In this document: positions 43,504-52,838 of the stretch, piece after piece | Numbering within the stretch: the stretch's first letter is position 1 | Layout of the letters: every line of letters starts with the position of its first letter | NCBI GenBank assembly: GCA_017881055.1 | Contig: JADGRF010000155.1 | Location: 1 to 54,397 of the forward strand | Direction of reading: 5' to 3' | Origin: Sandaracinaceae bacterium | GTDB lineage: Bacteria > Myxococcota_A > Polyangia > Polyangiales > JAFGIB01 | DNA length: 54,397 bases | Notes under the pieces: model-generated | Database searches by the model: none | Seen by the model: the letters and a program-made list of their open reading frames with translations, nothing else | Told to the model about the DNA's origin: nothing | Made by a program: the position numbers and the translations under genes

Positions 43504-44034
43504 ATGAACGTGAACCGATCTGCTTACCTAACAGGCCTGCTCGTGACCGTGGCCCTGCTCGGTTGCAGCCCCAAGCACAGCTCGCACCCCACGGCCGACT
43601 CGGGCCCCGAGCCCGACAGCGGCGCGCCAGATGCGAGCCACAAAGTCGACGGCGGCTCGCCCTGCCAGGTGGCGTGCGGAGCCTGCGAGCAACCGGTGAC
43701 CATCCAGGTCGGCGGCCTTTCCGGAACGCCGGTCGATCACTGGACCGCTCACGTCACGGGCAACGGCGTCAACTGCACCGCGACCTCATCGTTCGACAGC
43801 TGCGTCAGCACTCTGCGTGCCGGAACCTACCAAATTGCCGTGGTCGTCAGGCAGGTGCAGGTCGCGGAACAAAGCTTCACCATCGAAGCCAGCCACGCGC
43901 CCGCGGGCGCGTGCTGCGATTGCGGTTACATCCCGGCGCACGTCGACATACGCTTCGAGGTCCTGTGCGGAGCTCCGAGCCAGGAGGAGGATGGTGGCGT
44001 GGACGCCGGCACTGCAGACGGCGGCTGGTGTTGA
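43504..44034 (+). CDS. Lipoprotein of unknown function
   Basis: A 176-residue lipoprotein, MNVNRSAYLTGLLVTVALLGC giving lipidated Cys21, then a Ser/Asp/Pro linker. The domain after it (PCQVACGACEQPVTIQVGGLSG..., NCTATSSFDSCVSTLRAGTYQIAVVV) is beta-rich with nine Cys and could be a small Ig- or transthyretin-like fold. The tail is Asp/Gly-rich (EEDGGVDAGTADGG). AGGAG abuts the ATG at 43504 directly, whereas GTG 43510 lies at ideal spacing, so the true start may be two codons later. Confidence 0.7.
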   Translation: MNVNRSAYLTGLLVTVALLGCSPKHSSHPTADSGPEPDSGAPDASHKVDGGSPCQVACGACEQPVTIQVGGLSGTPVDHWTAHVTGNGVNCTATSSFDSCVSTLRAGTYQIAVVVRQVQVAEQSFTIEASHAPAGACCDCGYIPAHVDIRFEVLCGAPSQEEDGGVDAGTADGGWC

Positions 44035-44083
44035 GCTCTCGCGTGACGAGGGAAGGCGCGCGCTTGGACGGGCCGGCCGAGCG

Positions 44084-44116
44084 GGTCACACGTTTTGACC
44101 GGCGCGGTCCTCGACC
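44084..44116 (+). promoter_or_regulatory. Repeated 33-bp regulatory element, copy 1
   Basis: GGTCACACG, eight bases, then GGCGCGGTCCTCGACC. It matches copy 2 at 29 of 33 positions without gaps. Two dyads are visible: GGTCA-N7-TGACC and CGGTC-CTC-GACC. TTGACA follows 21 bases after its end (44138-44143), and the ATG of the next lipoprotein gene 64 bases after its end. It is probably an operator or activator site. Confidence 0.6.
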
Positions 44117-44180
44117 CGTTTTGGCCAGAGATTTAGCTTGACAGCGTTGGCGCAGTAGTTCACGCGAAGAAGGAGCCGTC

Positions 44181-45023
44181 ATGCATTTCGCAACCAGCAT
44201 CAAGTCGAGTCTCGTCGGCGCGAGCCGGGCGCTCTTGCACATTGGTTTCCTGCTCGCCATCGGTCCTCTGGTTGCATGCAGTGCCGACACAGGCTCGACG
44301 CGCCACCCAACGCTCGGTAGCGCCGGTACGAGCGGTGCAGCAGGCGGGACCGCAGCCGCGGGCAATGGCGACTTCGGCAACACGACGAGCAGTGCGCCAC
44401 CGGCGCCCGGCGGCACAGGCGGGGGCACAGGCGCGAACGGCTGCGCGCCCGGACACTATGTTGGCTCGTTCGACGGCGTGTACAACTCGGCCGCATGGGG
44501 AAACGGCTCGTTTCCGTTGACGATCGAGGCGGTCGCGTCGATGGGTCGACCAGGCCTCGAGTTCTGGCTCGAGAAGACCTCCGCGCCGTGCACGAGCTCC
44601 GAGTTCTGCGCCGACTTCAGCGTGAAGGGCGGCAAGATCCGCGGCTTCGCCAACCCGTTCTCCGATCCCAACGCGCCGAAGACCGACGCCAGCGTCGCCA
44701 ATCCCTTCGCCGTCGCCGTGCGCTTCGAGATTGATTTCGCGGGCGAGCTGGATTGCTCGACAGGAGAGTTCAAAGGCCTCTTGCACAACGGTTGCTACGA
44801 CGTCGCGACCGTGCTCTACCGCTTCGAAGGCACTGCGCCCGCCAAGTACGATCGCGCCCAGTCGAAGTTCAACGAAGGTAAGTGGGCAGCGAAAGAGACA
44901 CCGATGACGGGAGTCATCTTCCCTCCCGACTCGAAGATCGGCGGCACGGGCACGTGGGATGCCAAGCTCGTCGACGAGGGCTCGTCGCCCGTCGCAGCAG
45001 GCATGGGCTTGTGTGACAAGTGA
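44181..45023 (+). CDS. Gly-rich-linker lipoprotein
   Basis: A 280-residue lipoprotein with a strong AAGGAG site. A signal of 33 residues ends IGPLVAC. About 55 residues of Gly/Ala/Thr linker (SAGTSGAAGGTAAAGNG..., GGTGGGTGANG) lead to a compact domain starting CAPGHYVGSFDGVYNSAAWGNGSFPLTI. It has GLLHNGCYDVATVLYRFEGTAPAKYD in the middle and closes with GTWDAKL. This opening is common in myxobacterial lipoproteins, where it looks like a beta-rich fold repeated in paralogues. Function unknown. Confidence 0.75.
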   Translation: MHFATSIKSSLVGASRALLHIGFLLAIGPLVACSADTGSTRHPTLGSAGTSGAAGGTAAAGNGDFGNTTSSAPPAPGGTGGGTGANGCAPGHYVGSFDGVYNSAAWGNGSFPLTIEAVASMGRPGLEFWLEKTSAPCTSSEFCADFSVKGGKIRGFANPFSDPNAPKTDASVANPFAVAVRFEIDFAGELDCSTGEFKGLLHNGCYDVATVLYRFEGTAPAKYDRAQSKFNEGKWAAKETPMTGVIFPPDSKIGGTGTWDAKLVDEGSSPVAAGMGLCDK

Positions 45024-45259
45024 TGCTGCTCGAACGCTTGCGAAGCGAATGTCTTGATCGGTAGCGGTGCGGCACTCACGAAGTGGCTGATCTGCTTTCT
45101 ATCTCTTGCGACGGCCCTTGCGCTCGCCGTGGCAACTGACACAGAACGACGACATCACTGACAGGGAGGGCCTGTGGCCGCCGCGCTGTGTTTCCAGCAC
45201 CATGATCGACTCACTCATGGGCGCGTGTAGCTGGGGAGCATCCATGTGGTGGGACCAGA

Positions 45260-45292
45260 GGTCACACGCGTTGGCCGCCGCGGTCCTCGACC
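45260..45292 (+). promoter_or_regulatory. Repeated 33-bp regulatory element, copy 2
   Basis: GGTCACACG, eight bases, then GCCGCGGTCCTCGACC; 29 of 33 identical to copy 1. TTGAAA follows 21 bases after its end (45314-45319), exactly the spacing seen at copy 1, and GGCGCA follows in both. The start codon lies 73 bases after the end. The rest of the 342-bp gap (45024-45365) shows no gene. Confidence 0.6.
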
Positions 45293-45365
45293 GTGTGGCA
45301 CGGAGACCGTAGGTTGAAACCCGCTGGCGCAACGACTCGCGCCGCGACAACCGAAGGATCTCAGT

Positions 45366-46514
45366 ATGCGTCGCATCCATTGGCTGCTCATTGGGAGCGC
45401 CCTCGTGCTCGGTGGCTGTGCCTCTGACACGCAACCGAACGACGACGCCGGCCCCGGCTCATGCCCCGCCGGAAAGTTCCTCGTCGACGGCAAGTGTGCA
45501 GCGCTGACCGGGACCTGGACGAGGATCAAGACGGGGGGCGAGACCACCTGCGGTCGGGGTGCGCCCTACTCGTTCTTCGTGCATCCCGGCACGGTCGACA
45601 AGGTCCTCATCTACTTTGCGTTCGGCGGCTTCTGCTACAACGCCGATCTCTGTCGGGTCGGCGCGCCCAACTTCGTGCCTGAAGTGAACGTCGATGAGGC
45701 GGCGCTCGCGACGACGCCCGGCATCTTCGATCTGTCGAACCCGAAGAATCCCTTCAAGGATTGGAACATAGTGTACGTCCCCGAGTGCACGGCCGACTTC
45801 GAATGGGGTAACAGCGTCCAGGACTACCCGGCATTGAACGGGTCACCGGCGATCACGATCAAGCACAAGGGCTTCGTGAACGTCACCGCCGTTCGAGAAT
45901 GGATCTACAAGAGCTTCGCCAATCCCGAGCGGATCTTCGTCTCTGGAAGCAGCGGCGGTGGTGACGCTGCGCAGATGCACTACACGTACCTCCGTGATCA
46001 CTACAAAGACGTCAAGAACTGGGTGCTCTTCATGGACTCGTCATTCGGCGTGACGACGCCCGAGGCCCAGATGACGTACACGACCAACTGGGGCGTATAT
46101 CCAAACCGCCCGACGTTCATTCCAGCGATTAAAAACGCAGCTCCGGGAGACCTGAACTGGGACTTCAGCATCGTCGCCGGAGATAAGTATTTCCCCGACG
46201 GCATCACGGCCGAGTTCGGCACGTCGTACGACACGCTCGAATCGTTCACGTACGCCATTCACGGCGGCAACATGGACGATTGGCACGACAAAGCGATGGC
46301 GTCTCTCGCCAACATCTCGAAGCAAACGACGCGGTTTCGGTACTACGTCGCGTCGGGCACGGCGCACATCATCCTGAACCAGCCGTCGTACTACCAGTAC
46401 GAGGAGAACGGCGTTCGGCTGAACGATTGGGTCACCGACCTTGCCAACGGCAAGGCCGTCGAGAACAACATGTGCACCAAGAACTGCATGGTCACGCATC
46501 TGCAAAGCAACTAG
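45366..46514 (+). CDS. Pectinacetylesterase-family lipoprotein (exported alpha/beta hydrolase)
   Basis: A 382-residue exported hydrolase. The lipobox is LVLGGC (Cys18). The family features are visible: FAFGGFCYNADLC (oxyanion-side loop, plant enzymes have GGGWC), GSSGGGDAAQMHY with the likely nucleophile Ser, the DSSFGV Asp, and the GTAHIIL His. Plant members deacetylate pectin; bacterial members have various or unknown esters as substrates. It has the repeated 33-bp element upstream, which suggests co-regulation with the lipoprotein gene at 44181. Family assignment is good, substrate unknown. Confidence 0.85.
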   Translation: MRRIHWLLIGSALVLGGCASDTQPNDDAGPGSCPAGKFLVDGKCAALTGTWTRIKTGGETTCGRGAPYSFFVHPGTVDKVLIYFAFGGFCYNADLCRVGAPNFVPEVNVDEAALATTPGIFDLSNPKNPFKDWNIVYVPECTADFEWGNSVQDYPALNGSPAITIKHKGFVNVTAVREWIYKSFANPERIFVSGSSGGGDAAQMHYTYLRDHYKDVKNWVLFMDSSFGVTTPEAQMTYTTNWGVYPNRPTFIPAIKNAAPGDLNWDFSIVAGDKYFPDGITAEFGTSYDTLESFTYAIHGGNMDDWHDKAMASLANISKQTTRFRYYVASGTAHIILNQPSYYQYEENGVRLNDWVTDLANGKAVENNMCTKNCMVTHLQSN

Positions 46515-46544
46515 CTCAGCCAGCGCTGTAAATGGGAGAGAACG

Positions 46545-46919
46545 ATGTGGGATTTCAATGCAAGAAACCTGGTGATCTCGTGGTTAGTGGGCTTCGTCGT
46601 CGCAGGACTGGCGTTGTCGGTCGACCAGAAGCGCACGTCTAACCTGTCGTGCTGGGGCGCCAACAAAGGATGGCAGAACGAAATTGCCATCTGGAACTTG
46701 GGAGGCGTCGTGATGCTCGTCGGAGTGCTCTGGAGCAACAAAGGCGTCGAGCCTTTTCTCCTGCCGGGTCTCTTCGTACTCTCGTTGGCGTTCACGGTGA
46801 ATCACGTCGTGGCGATTCTGCGCCACAGAGATCGACGCTACCCCACCAACATCGCCGCGATGACGGCCAACGGCATCGGTGTGATCGCCATGCTAGTGTA
46901 CTTCATCCATACACGCTGA
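46545..46919 (+). CDS. Small four-helix membrane protein
   Basis: A 124-residue protein with four membrane helices (about 9-25, 51-64, 71-91, 106-121) after GGGAG. I recognise no family. SWLVGFVVAGLALSVDQKRTSNLSC begins it, and a basic loop (LRHRDRRYPT) lies before the last helix. It sits 30 bp after the esterase gene and may be in its operon. The last bases overlap a hairpin. Confidence 0.7.
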   Translation: MWDFNARNLVISWLVGFVVAGLALSVDQKRTSNLSCWGANKGWQNEIAIWNLGGVVMLVGVLWSNKGVEPFLLPGLFVLSLAFTVNHVVAILRHRDRRYPTNIAAMTANGIGVIAMLVYFIHTR

Positions 46920-46935
46920 CACCCGCACGGGTGTC
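46918..46935. terminator. Stem-loop at the stop codon
   Basis: GACACCC pairs with GGGTGTC around GCAC, starting in the stop codon of the membrane protein gene. No strong T tract follows (GATGATTTCG). It could be a weak terminator or an mRNA-stabilising stem, as the next lipoprotein starts 28 bases later. Confidence 0.35.
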
Positions 46936-46963
46936 GATGATTTCGAAGCAAGAAGAGGTTTCC

Positions 46964-47389
46964 ATGCAGAAGAATACTGTCTCGTTGGTCGTCATCCTTG
47001 TTAGCGCCGTGATCGCGGCTGGTTGCGGCAGCTCGTCCAATAAACCCGGCGGCAGCGCAGGCAATTCGGCAGCGGGCTCGGGCGGTGCCGGAAGCGGAAG
47101 CAGCGGTAAGGGCGGCGTCGGTGGAGGTACCTCCGAGGTAGGCATCACGTGCCTCGGCAGCGAGATGTGCGATACCGGCCAAATCTGCTGCGGGAACATG
47201 GCGACGATGTCCACGGGCTGCGTGACCGGAACAGCCTGTCCGGCAGCGCAGACGCACCTCTGTAAGACCGCCACGGAGTGCGCCGGAGGCGCTGCCTGCA
47301 CCCACCTCACTATCATGAGCGTCATGCTGGGAGTTTGCGGGCTATCCAGCGGTACGGCCGGTGCGGGCGACGGTGCGGACGCCGGTTGA
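46964..47389 (+). CDS. Cys-rich lipoprotein
   Basis: A 141-residue lipoprotein beginning MQKNTVSLVVILVSAVIAAGC (Cys21), with AGAGG ahead of the ATG. A Gly/Ser linker follows, then a Cys-rich region (TCLGSEMCDTGQICCGN, GCVTGTACPAAQTHLCKTATECAGGAAC, GVCGL). The layout matches the Cys-pattern lipoproteins common in myxobacteria, and in this window it is like the protein at 18283. Function unknown. Confidence 0.75.
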   Translation: MQKNTVSLVVILVSAVIAAGCGSSSNKPGGSAGNSAAGSGGAGSGSSGKGGVGGGTSEVGITCLGSEMCDTGQICCGNMATMSTGCVTGTACPAAQTHLCKTATECAGGAACTHLTIMSVMLGVCGLSSGTAGAGDGADAG

Positions 47390-47409
47390 CGCGCTGCGGC
47401 GTTCTGGGA

Positions 47410-48465
47410 CTAGGCTTCTGATCCGCCGATGGCGCGTTTCTCTTGTCGGTACGTCGTCGCCGTCCAACCGGTCCAGCGCTTGAACGCGCGGCGCAGTGCT
47501 CGGCCCTCCGAGAATCCGAGCTGTTCCGCGATCTCGTTGATGCTCAGATCCGTGCCAACCAAGAGCTCCGTCGCGTGTTTGCAGCGCGCGATGTCCACCA
47601 AGGATTGGTACGACGTCCCCATGTCGACGAGGCCGCGGCGCAACGTTCGCACGCTCGTTCGAAGCGAGCGTGCGAGCTCGCCCAAGCCCGGGTAGCTTCC
47701 GGGCGACGCTTCGAGCGCGGTACGGACACTTCCCAGGAGGCCTTCGGCGGAACCCACCGCCGAGAGCTCCGCTGCGCACTGACGTTCGGCAGCGCGCAGC
47801 GTAGCCGGATCCCACGACGTTAGCCTTTGCTTCAGCGCAGCCGCGTCCAACACAACCTGCGTCACCGGACGGCCGAATCGCACTGGCGCGTTCGCGAACT
47901 CGGCGTACCGGCGCCAGTGTGGCGGCTTGGGGTACTCGAGATCGAGCCCGAGCAGCTGCTTGTCGCCTCCGATGAGTGTTCGTCCGAGGCTAATCCAGCT
48001 GACGACGAGGATCTCCGTCGCAAAGATGTGCTGCGCTGCCAGCGGAACCGCTTCGCGAACCTTCACAACCACCGTTTCGCCTTTTTCCTCTAGAGAAAGT
48101 TCCCAGAAGGGCGCCAGCGTTCGGTAGTAGCGCAAGCCGAGCTCGAGCGCAGTCTTGATGTCCGGGCTGCTCATCGCGACCAGCCCGAGCATTCCGAGGT
48201 TCGACAGCTGCACGCGCCGGCCGAGATCGATCCCCAGGCCCGGATTGGCGGTGAGTCGGAGCGCATTGCGGCACAGCCGGGCGTAGCGCCGGAGCGAGAT
48301 GCGCGCATCCGGGCTCTCCAGCATCGTTTCGGTGATGCCCGTTTGATCGAGTAGCCCGGAGCGGTCGGCACACTGCTCAGCGGCGACCTCGACCAGCAGC
48401 CGCGGGAAGTGACTCGGGATTACGCTGTCGTCGTAGTCGAAGTACTTGCGCAACCGTTGCCTCAT
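47410..48465 (-). CDS. AraC-family regulator with arabinose-binding-like N-terminal domain
   Basis: A 351-residue transcription factor. The N-terminal 190 residues (PRLLVEVAAEQCADRSGLLDQTGITETMLESPDARISLRRYARLCRNAL...) match the Arabinose_bd-type domain of OruR/ArgR-like AraC regulators. The C-terminal HTH pair is clear: LARSLRTSVRTLRRGLVDMGTSYQSLVDIARCKHATELL, then INEIAEQLGFSEGRALRRAFKRWTGWTATTYR. It converges with the lipoprotein gene at 46964. It is the only DNA-binding regulator near the 33-bp element copies and is therefore a candidate for binding them. The 232 bp behind its start (48466-48697) show no gene. Confidence 0.9.
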   Translation of the reverse strand: MRQRLRKYFDYDDSVIPSHFPRLLVEVAAEQCADRSGLLDQTGITETMLESPDARISLRRYARLCRNALRLTANPGLGIDLGRRVQLSNLGMLGLVAMSSPDIKTALELGLRYYRTLAPFWELSLEEKGETVVVKVREAVPLAAQHIFATEILVVSWISLGRTLIGGDKQLLGLDLEYPKPPHWRRYAEFANAPVRFGRPVTQVVLDAAALKQRLTSWDPATLRAAERQCAAELSAVGSAEGLLGSVRTALEASPGSYPGLGELARSLRTSVRTLRRGLVDMGTSYQSLVDIARCKHATELLVGTDLSINEIAEQLGFSEGRALRRAFKRWTGWTATTYRQEKRAIGGSEA

Positions 48466-48697
48466 GTCCGACCGATGCGTCGGCGAACTCTAGCACGAAG
48501 CGGCTGCGAGCACTCGCGGCCCCACCTGCAGGTCGCACCTGGGAAAGCCGCTCGCGCAGCACGGCCGAGAGACGCCGACGAGCCCCGGCGATCTCCTCCG
48601 CTGTGCTCATGGCCGCCACAGGCCCCGGCGGACGCCCTCATCGCTGCGTGTCCATGGTGAACACGCCCTGCGCGTGAGCGGAAGTCCACGGGTTCGT

Positions 48698-51600
48698 TCA
48701 GTGCTCAGTCGGTGCAGGCACGAGCGCGTGCTCGGCGCCGTGCGCCACGCCGAGCACGTGGCCGACTTCATCGAGCAGCGCGATGCGCATGCGGGCGACC
48801 GGCTCGGTCCCTTCACGCAATGCCGCGACGGCGATGCACTCCCCGCCGGCTTCGCTCGCCAAGGCTAGGACGTGAAAGCGCGCGGGCTTCCGTGGCGGCT
48901 GCTCGGGCCCTTCGGGGTCGTCGATCTCGATCACGTACTGCCCCGCGCCCGAGCGCTGTTGGAGGAGCTGGACGAGAGCTCGTTCGAGCGGCTCGTGCGG
49001 TTCTGCGTCATCCAGCGCCGCTTCGAGCACCAGCTTGCCTGCGCTGCGCGTGTAGAGAAAACCTCGTGCGGTGCGCGCGGCCTGAGCCAGCATACGTAGC
49101 GCGTGATGCGCACGCTCGGTCGGACTCTTGCCAAGTAGGAAAGCCGTGACTGCAGTCTCTTCGCGTTCCTCGCTCGACGCTGCAATCTTCCCGCCTCGCA
49201 AGGTGGCGCGCGACGCCTGTGGCAGCGGGCTGTGTGTCTGCCCCCCGCGTAGCTGGGCCAGCCCTGCGGCAATCGCTACGAGCGACGCGCTGCCGGACGC
49301 GAGCGCCGCTTGCCGCATGTTCGCCACCGCGTGTCGCAGGCCGTCGCGATCGCCGAGGCGCCAGGCGATTCGCGCGCGCGTCTCGTGGAGCAGTGCGACG
49401 GCCGCATGCTCGCCGGCGTCCGACAAGCGCGTGGCGATGGCGCGCATGATCGACTCCGCGCGCTCCGCGTCGCCCAGCGCAGCGTGCGCCGCGGCTTGCG
49501 CTGCCATCACCCATGCATACGTGGCGAAGTAGGGGAGATCCTCGCTCGTGAGGGCCGACAGCGCGTGTTCGCACACTTCGAGCGCGCGCTGTGCCAGTCC
49601 GTGCTCGACCATCGACATCGCGATCATGCCGTAGGTAGGCCCCCAACCGATCATCGTGCGCGGCGCGTGCCGCGTCATGAAGGCTTCGCCGAGCTCGACG
49701 GCGCGTTCATGATCTCCGCGACGGTAGTGATAGCCGATGCGCACGGCGTCGCGGTGCCCTTCGAGCGACGGCACGTAGCTGAGCATCGCGTCGAGCTTGT
49801 CGAGCGAGCGGCGCGCGGCGAGCAGGTCACCGTGCAGTGCACCGTACAGGCCTTCCATCGGCACGGCGAACCACTCGACCTGCCACGTCGTGCCGCCTTG
49901 GATGCCGTGTAGCTCGAGCGCCCGACGCTCGCGATCGGCGAGCTCGGTCTCGCCCCGGATCGTGTGGTACATCATGCGGACGCGCGCGGCTCCGGCGGCG
50001 GCGCGCTCCGTGCCAAGCCCGTCCAAACGCGCTGCGCGCTCGAGCGCCTGCGAGCGCTCGCGATAGCATTCGTCGATGCCGTCGCTCAGCAGTAGGCCGA
50101 CGAGCAAGTCCTGTCGCTCCGTTTCTTGCATCAACCATGTGCCACGGTTCTGCAGCGTGTCTAGCGCTTGCGCAATCGCTCCGTGCAGCTCGCCTTGACG
50201 ACCCAAGGGCTGCAGCGAGAACACTCTCGAAGCGAGGTACACGGCGCGTGTGACGAGCGGCGGCGGGAAGCTGCCGACGGACGCCATGCGTTCGAAGAGC
50301 GCGGCGGTCCCGGGGCCGTCGAGCGCCGTCGCACGCACGCCTAGGAGGCCCATGACGCTGCGCGAGAAGTAGACCAGCGCAGTCAACGGGCTCGGAGCCC
50401 GATCGCGCGCACGCACGAACCAGCGCTTGACGCTGGTCACGACCATGGCGCAAAGCAGTGCCAGCTGCCCGCCCAGACGAGGTCGCCAACGATCGGCCAT
50501 GGCGAGCCCCGAGCACGCGTAGAGCTGAGCGACGGTTTCTTCGCCGTAGCGTTGGCCCAGGCGGTAGTCGAGCAGATAGGCGGACATGACGAGCAGCGAG
50601 CGCAGGCGCAAGCGCTCGGCAAGCGGTCGCCCATGCCGTTCGTACACGGCCAACGCCTTCTCGATCGCCGGAATCGCGCTGGCGGTGTTGAGTCCGTCCT
50701 TCACGAGCTCCGGGCCGACTGTCGCAAGCAGCTCCGCGCCCCGAAGCTCATCGCGCGTGTGCACCAGATGCCAGCCGGCTTCGAGGCGTGCATCACGGCT
50801 CGGCTCACGAAGCAGCGCGCGCGCCAAGTGCTCGTGCAGCAGGGCTTCGCGCTCGGGGGTCAAGCTTCGGCGCACCGCATCGCGCATCGCCTGCTGCGCG
50901 AACACGTACTCCTGACCTGCAAGCTCGACGATGCCCTCGCGAGCCAGCTCGTCGACGGACGCCAGCAGCTCACTCAGCTCGCTCTCGCCGACAGCGGCCG
51001 CGAGCGCGAGCGCAAGACCGCCACGACGCACGCTCATCAGCTCGGCGAGCGCGCGCGCTGCCGGCCGCAAACGCAGGAGGCGCAGGCCAAGTGTCTGCGT
51101 GAGATCTTCGGGTACGGCCTCGACGATCTCCTCGCTCGGCAACACCCAGCTGCCTTCGCGATATCGCACGACGCCGCGTACCAGCAAGTGCTCCGCGAGC
51201 TCGAGCGTGAGCGCGGGGTTGCCGTGCGCCACGCGATACAACCAATCGCCCACGCGTTCGACGTTCGGCACGTCGCCGAAGAGCGACGAAACCAGCGCCG
51301 CGACGTGCTGCTTGCCGAGCACCGAAATCGTGAGCTTGCCCGCCGTCTGCTGCAGCGCAGCCAGCGCCGAGAACGCACTGTCAGTCGTGTCCCGGTCGCG
51401 CGTCGCGACGATCACGAGAGGCAGCCCTCGGCTTTCGTGCGCGAGCGCGGCGATGAACGCCAGAGAGAGCTCGTCCGCGCGCTCCAAGTCGTCGATCGCA
51501 ACCAGCAGCGGCCGGCGGCGAGCCACCTCGCAGAACCACTGCGTGAGCGCCGTTTGCCGGCGCGCGCGTGCTTCGCCGGCGGGCGCCTTGGCTGCCGGCG

Positions 51601-52780
51601 CGTCTTTCGGCGCTAGCGCATCGGCGAGCGAGGTCCGCGCACCGAGCGTGTTCGCTGCTTCTTCGGGCGCGCAGAGCTCGAGCGCGCGGACGAGCTCGTC
51701 GCTGAGGGTCTCCGTGCCGCGTTGCCCGCGTGCCACAGCCTGCACGGTGACGAAGCCGTGGGTCTGCGCGAGACGGACGGACTCCGCGAGCAAGCGACTC
51801 TTACCTGTGCCTTGTTCACCGCAGATGAGCAGCGCGGAGCCATGGCCGGCGAGCCCGCGCTCGAGCCGGCGCTCGAGCTCGGCCTGTTCGTGATCTCGGC
51901 CCACGAGGTGCGAGCTGATGAGGAAGCTCTGCGCGATATCGGGTGACGTGTCATCTGGCAACTCACCGATGGCGTTCAGCAGCTCGATTACCTCGGCTGC
52001 ATTGCGCGGACGCTGCGACGTGTCGAGGCGCATGAGCGATAGCACGAGCTCGTCGAGCGCGGCCGGGATGTCGGGCGCATAACGGCTGGGGCGCACCAGC
52101 GGTTGACGATACGCGGCAGGCAGATCCTCGAACCTCGCCGCCGTGTAGCCACTCTTGCCGGTCAGTAGAAAATACGCGAGCGCACCTAGCGAGTACAGGT
52201 CGCTGCGCTGGTCGAGCGACCTGACGCGCAGCGCCTCGGGCGGGAGATACGGAGGCGTGCCCGCGATGTTCGGTGGAACGCCGAAAGCCACCATCGTGCC
52301 GAAGTCGATCAGCTTGCAATGACCATCGCCGGTCTTGCGCACGTTGCGCGGGCTCACGTCTCGATGCAGCAGCCTGCGCGCGTGCAGCAACGCCAGCGAA
52401 GAGGCCACGTCGCGCAGATAGAAACACGCGGCCTTGACCGGCAGCGGTGCGAGCGCGCCGAGGTCCTGCCCGTCGAGCAACTCCATCGTGTAATACGGCA
52501 CGCCCGCGTCGATGCCGTAGTCGTAGACTTCGATGATGCGCGGGTGCCGCAGCTCCGCGAGCGCGTGGTATTCGCGCGTGAAGTACGTTCGCGCGCTGGC
52601 GTTGCCCAGCACTTTGGGCAGCATGCGCTTGACCGCGACGACCCGCCCCGTCGACTCGTCGGTCGCCGCATACACCTCGCCCACGGCGCCGTGGGCCAGG
52701 CGCTTGGTCACACGATAGCGTCCATCGACGAGCGTGACCGCGCTCGTCGCTCCAGTTTCATCGTCGGGGCTGCGACCCAT
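48698..52780 (-). CDS. Ser/Thr kinase fused to AAA-type ATPase and TPR-like sensor region
   Basis: A 1360-residue cytoplasmic signalling protein. The kinase (about 20-275) has a Gly loop LAHGAVGEVY, Lys51 in VAVK, HRDVSPRN (139-146) and DFG (159-161). The usual Lys after HRD is Ser143, a variant frequent in this fused class. A STAND/AAA ATPase domain follows, with Walker A GEQGTGKS (321-328) and Walker B LLVAIDDLERAD. Residues 600-1200 are helical repeats of TPR type. The last 150 (SGAGQYVIEIDDPEGPEQ...) look GAF-like. The start at 52780 trims nine residues from the open frame. It is probably a large sensory scaffold; no target can be named. Confidence 0.9.
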   Translation of the reverse strand: MGRSPDDETGATSAVTLVDGRYRVTKRLAHGAVGEVYAATDESTGRVVAVKRMLPKVLGNASARTYFTREYHALAELRHPRIIEVYDYGIDAGVPYYTMELLDGQDLGALAPLPVKAACFYLRDVASSLALLHARRLLHRDVSPRNVRKTGDGHCKLIDFGTMVAFGVPPNIAGTPPYLPPEALRVRSLDQRSDLYSLGALAYFLLTGKSGYTAARFEDLPAAYRQPLVRPSRYAPDIPAALDELVLSLMRLDTSQRPRNAAEVIELLNAIGELPDDTSPDIAQSFLISSHLVGRDHEQAELERRLERGLAGHGSALLICGEQGTGKSRLLAESVRLAQTHGFVTVQAVARGQRGTETLSDELVRALELCAPEEAANTLGARTSLADALAPKDAPAAKAPAGEARARRQTALTQWFCEVARRRPLLVAIDDLERADELSLAFIAALAHESRGLPLVIVATRDRDTTDSAFSALAALQQTAGKLTISVLGKQHVAALVSSLFGDVPNVERVGDWLYRVAHGNPALTLELAEHLLVRGVVRYREGSWVLPSEEIVEAVPEDLTQTLGLRLLRLRPAARALAELMSVRRGGLALALAAAVGESELSELLASVDELAREGIVELAGQEYVFAQQAMRDAVRRSLTPEREALLHEHLARALLREPSRDARLEAGWHLVHTRDELRGAELLATVGPELVKDGLNTASAIPAIEKALAVYERHGRPLAERLRLRSLLVMSAYLLDYRLGQRYGEETVAQLYACSGLAMADRWRPRLGGQLALLCAMVVTSVKRWFVRARDRAPSPLTALVYFSRSVMGLLGVRATALDGPGTAALFERMASVGSFPPPLVTRAVYLASRVFSLQPLGRQGELHGAIAQALDTLQNRGTWLMQETERQDLLVGLLLSDGIDECYRERSQALERAARLDGLGTERAAAGAARVRMMYHTIRGETELADRERRALELHGIQGGTTWQVEWFAVPMEGLYGALHGDLLAARRSLDKLDAMLSYVPSLEGHRDAVRIGYHYRRGDHERAVELGEAFMTRHAPRTMIGWGPTYGMIAMSMVEHGLAQRALEVCEHALSALTSEDLPYFATYAWVMAAQAAAHAALGDAERAESIMRAIATRLSDAGEHAAVALLHETRARIAWRLGDRDGLRHAVANMRQAALASGSASLVAIAAGLAQLRGGQTHSPLPQASRATLRGGKIAASSEEREETAVTAFLLGKSPTERAHHALRMLAQAARTARGFLYTRSAGKLVLEAALDDAEPHEPLERALVQLLQQRSGAGQYVIEIDDPEGPEQPPRKPARFHVLALASEAGGECIAVAALREGTEPVARMRIALLDEVGHVLGVAHGAEHALVPAPTEH

Positions 52781-52838
52781 GCGTCGTTCGAGTATCGCAC
52801 ATTGCAACCTTGGAACGGCAGGTGCGGCGCGCTGGCTG

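Noticed and set aside
44138..44166. TTGACA as a complete sigma-70 promoter
   Set aside because: No -10-like hexamer occurs at 16-18 bp spacing. Kept only as a shared feature of the two repeated-element regions.
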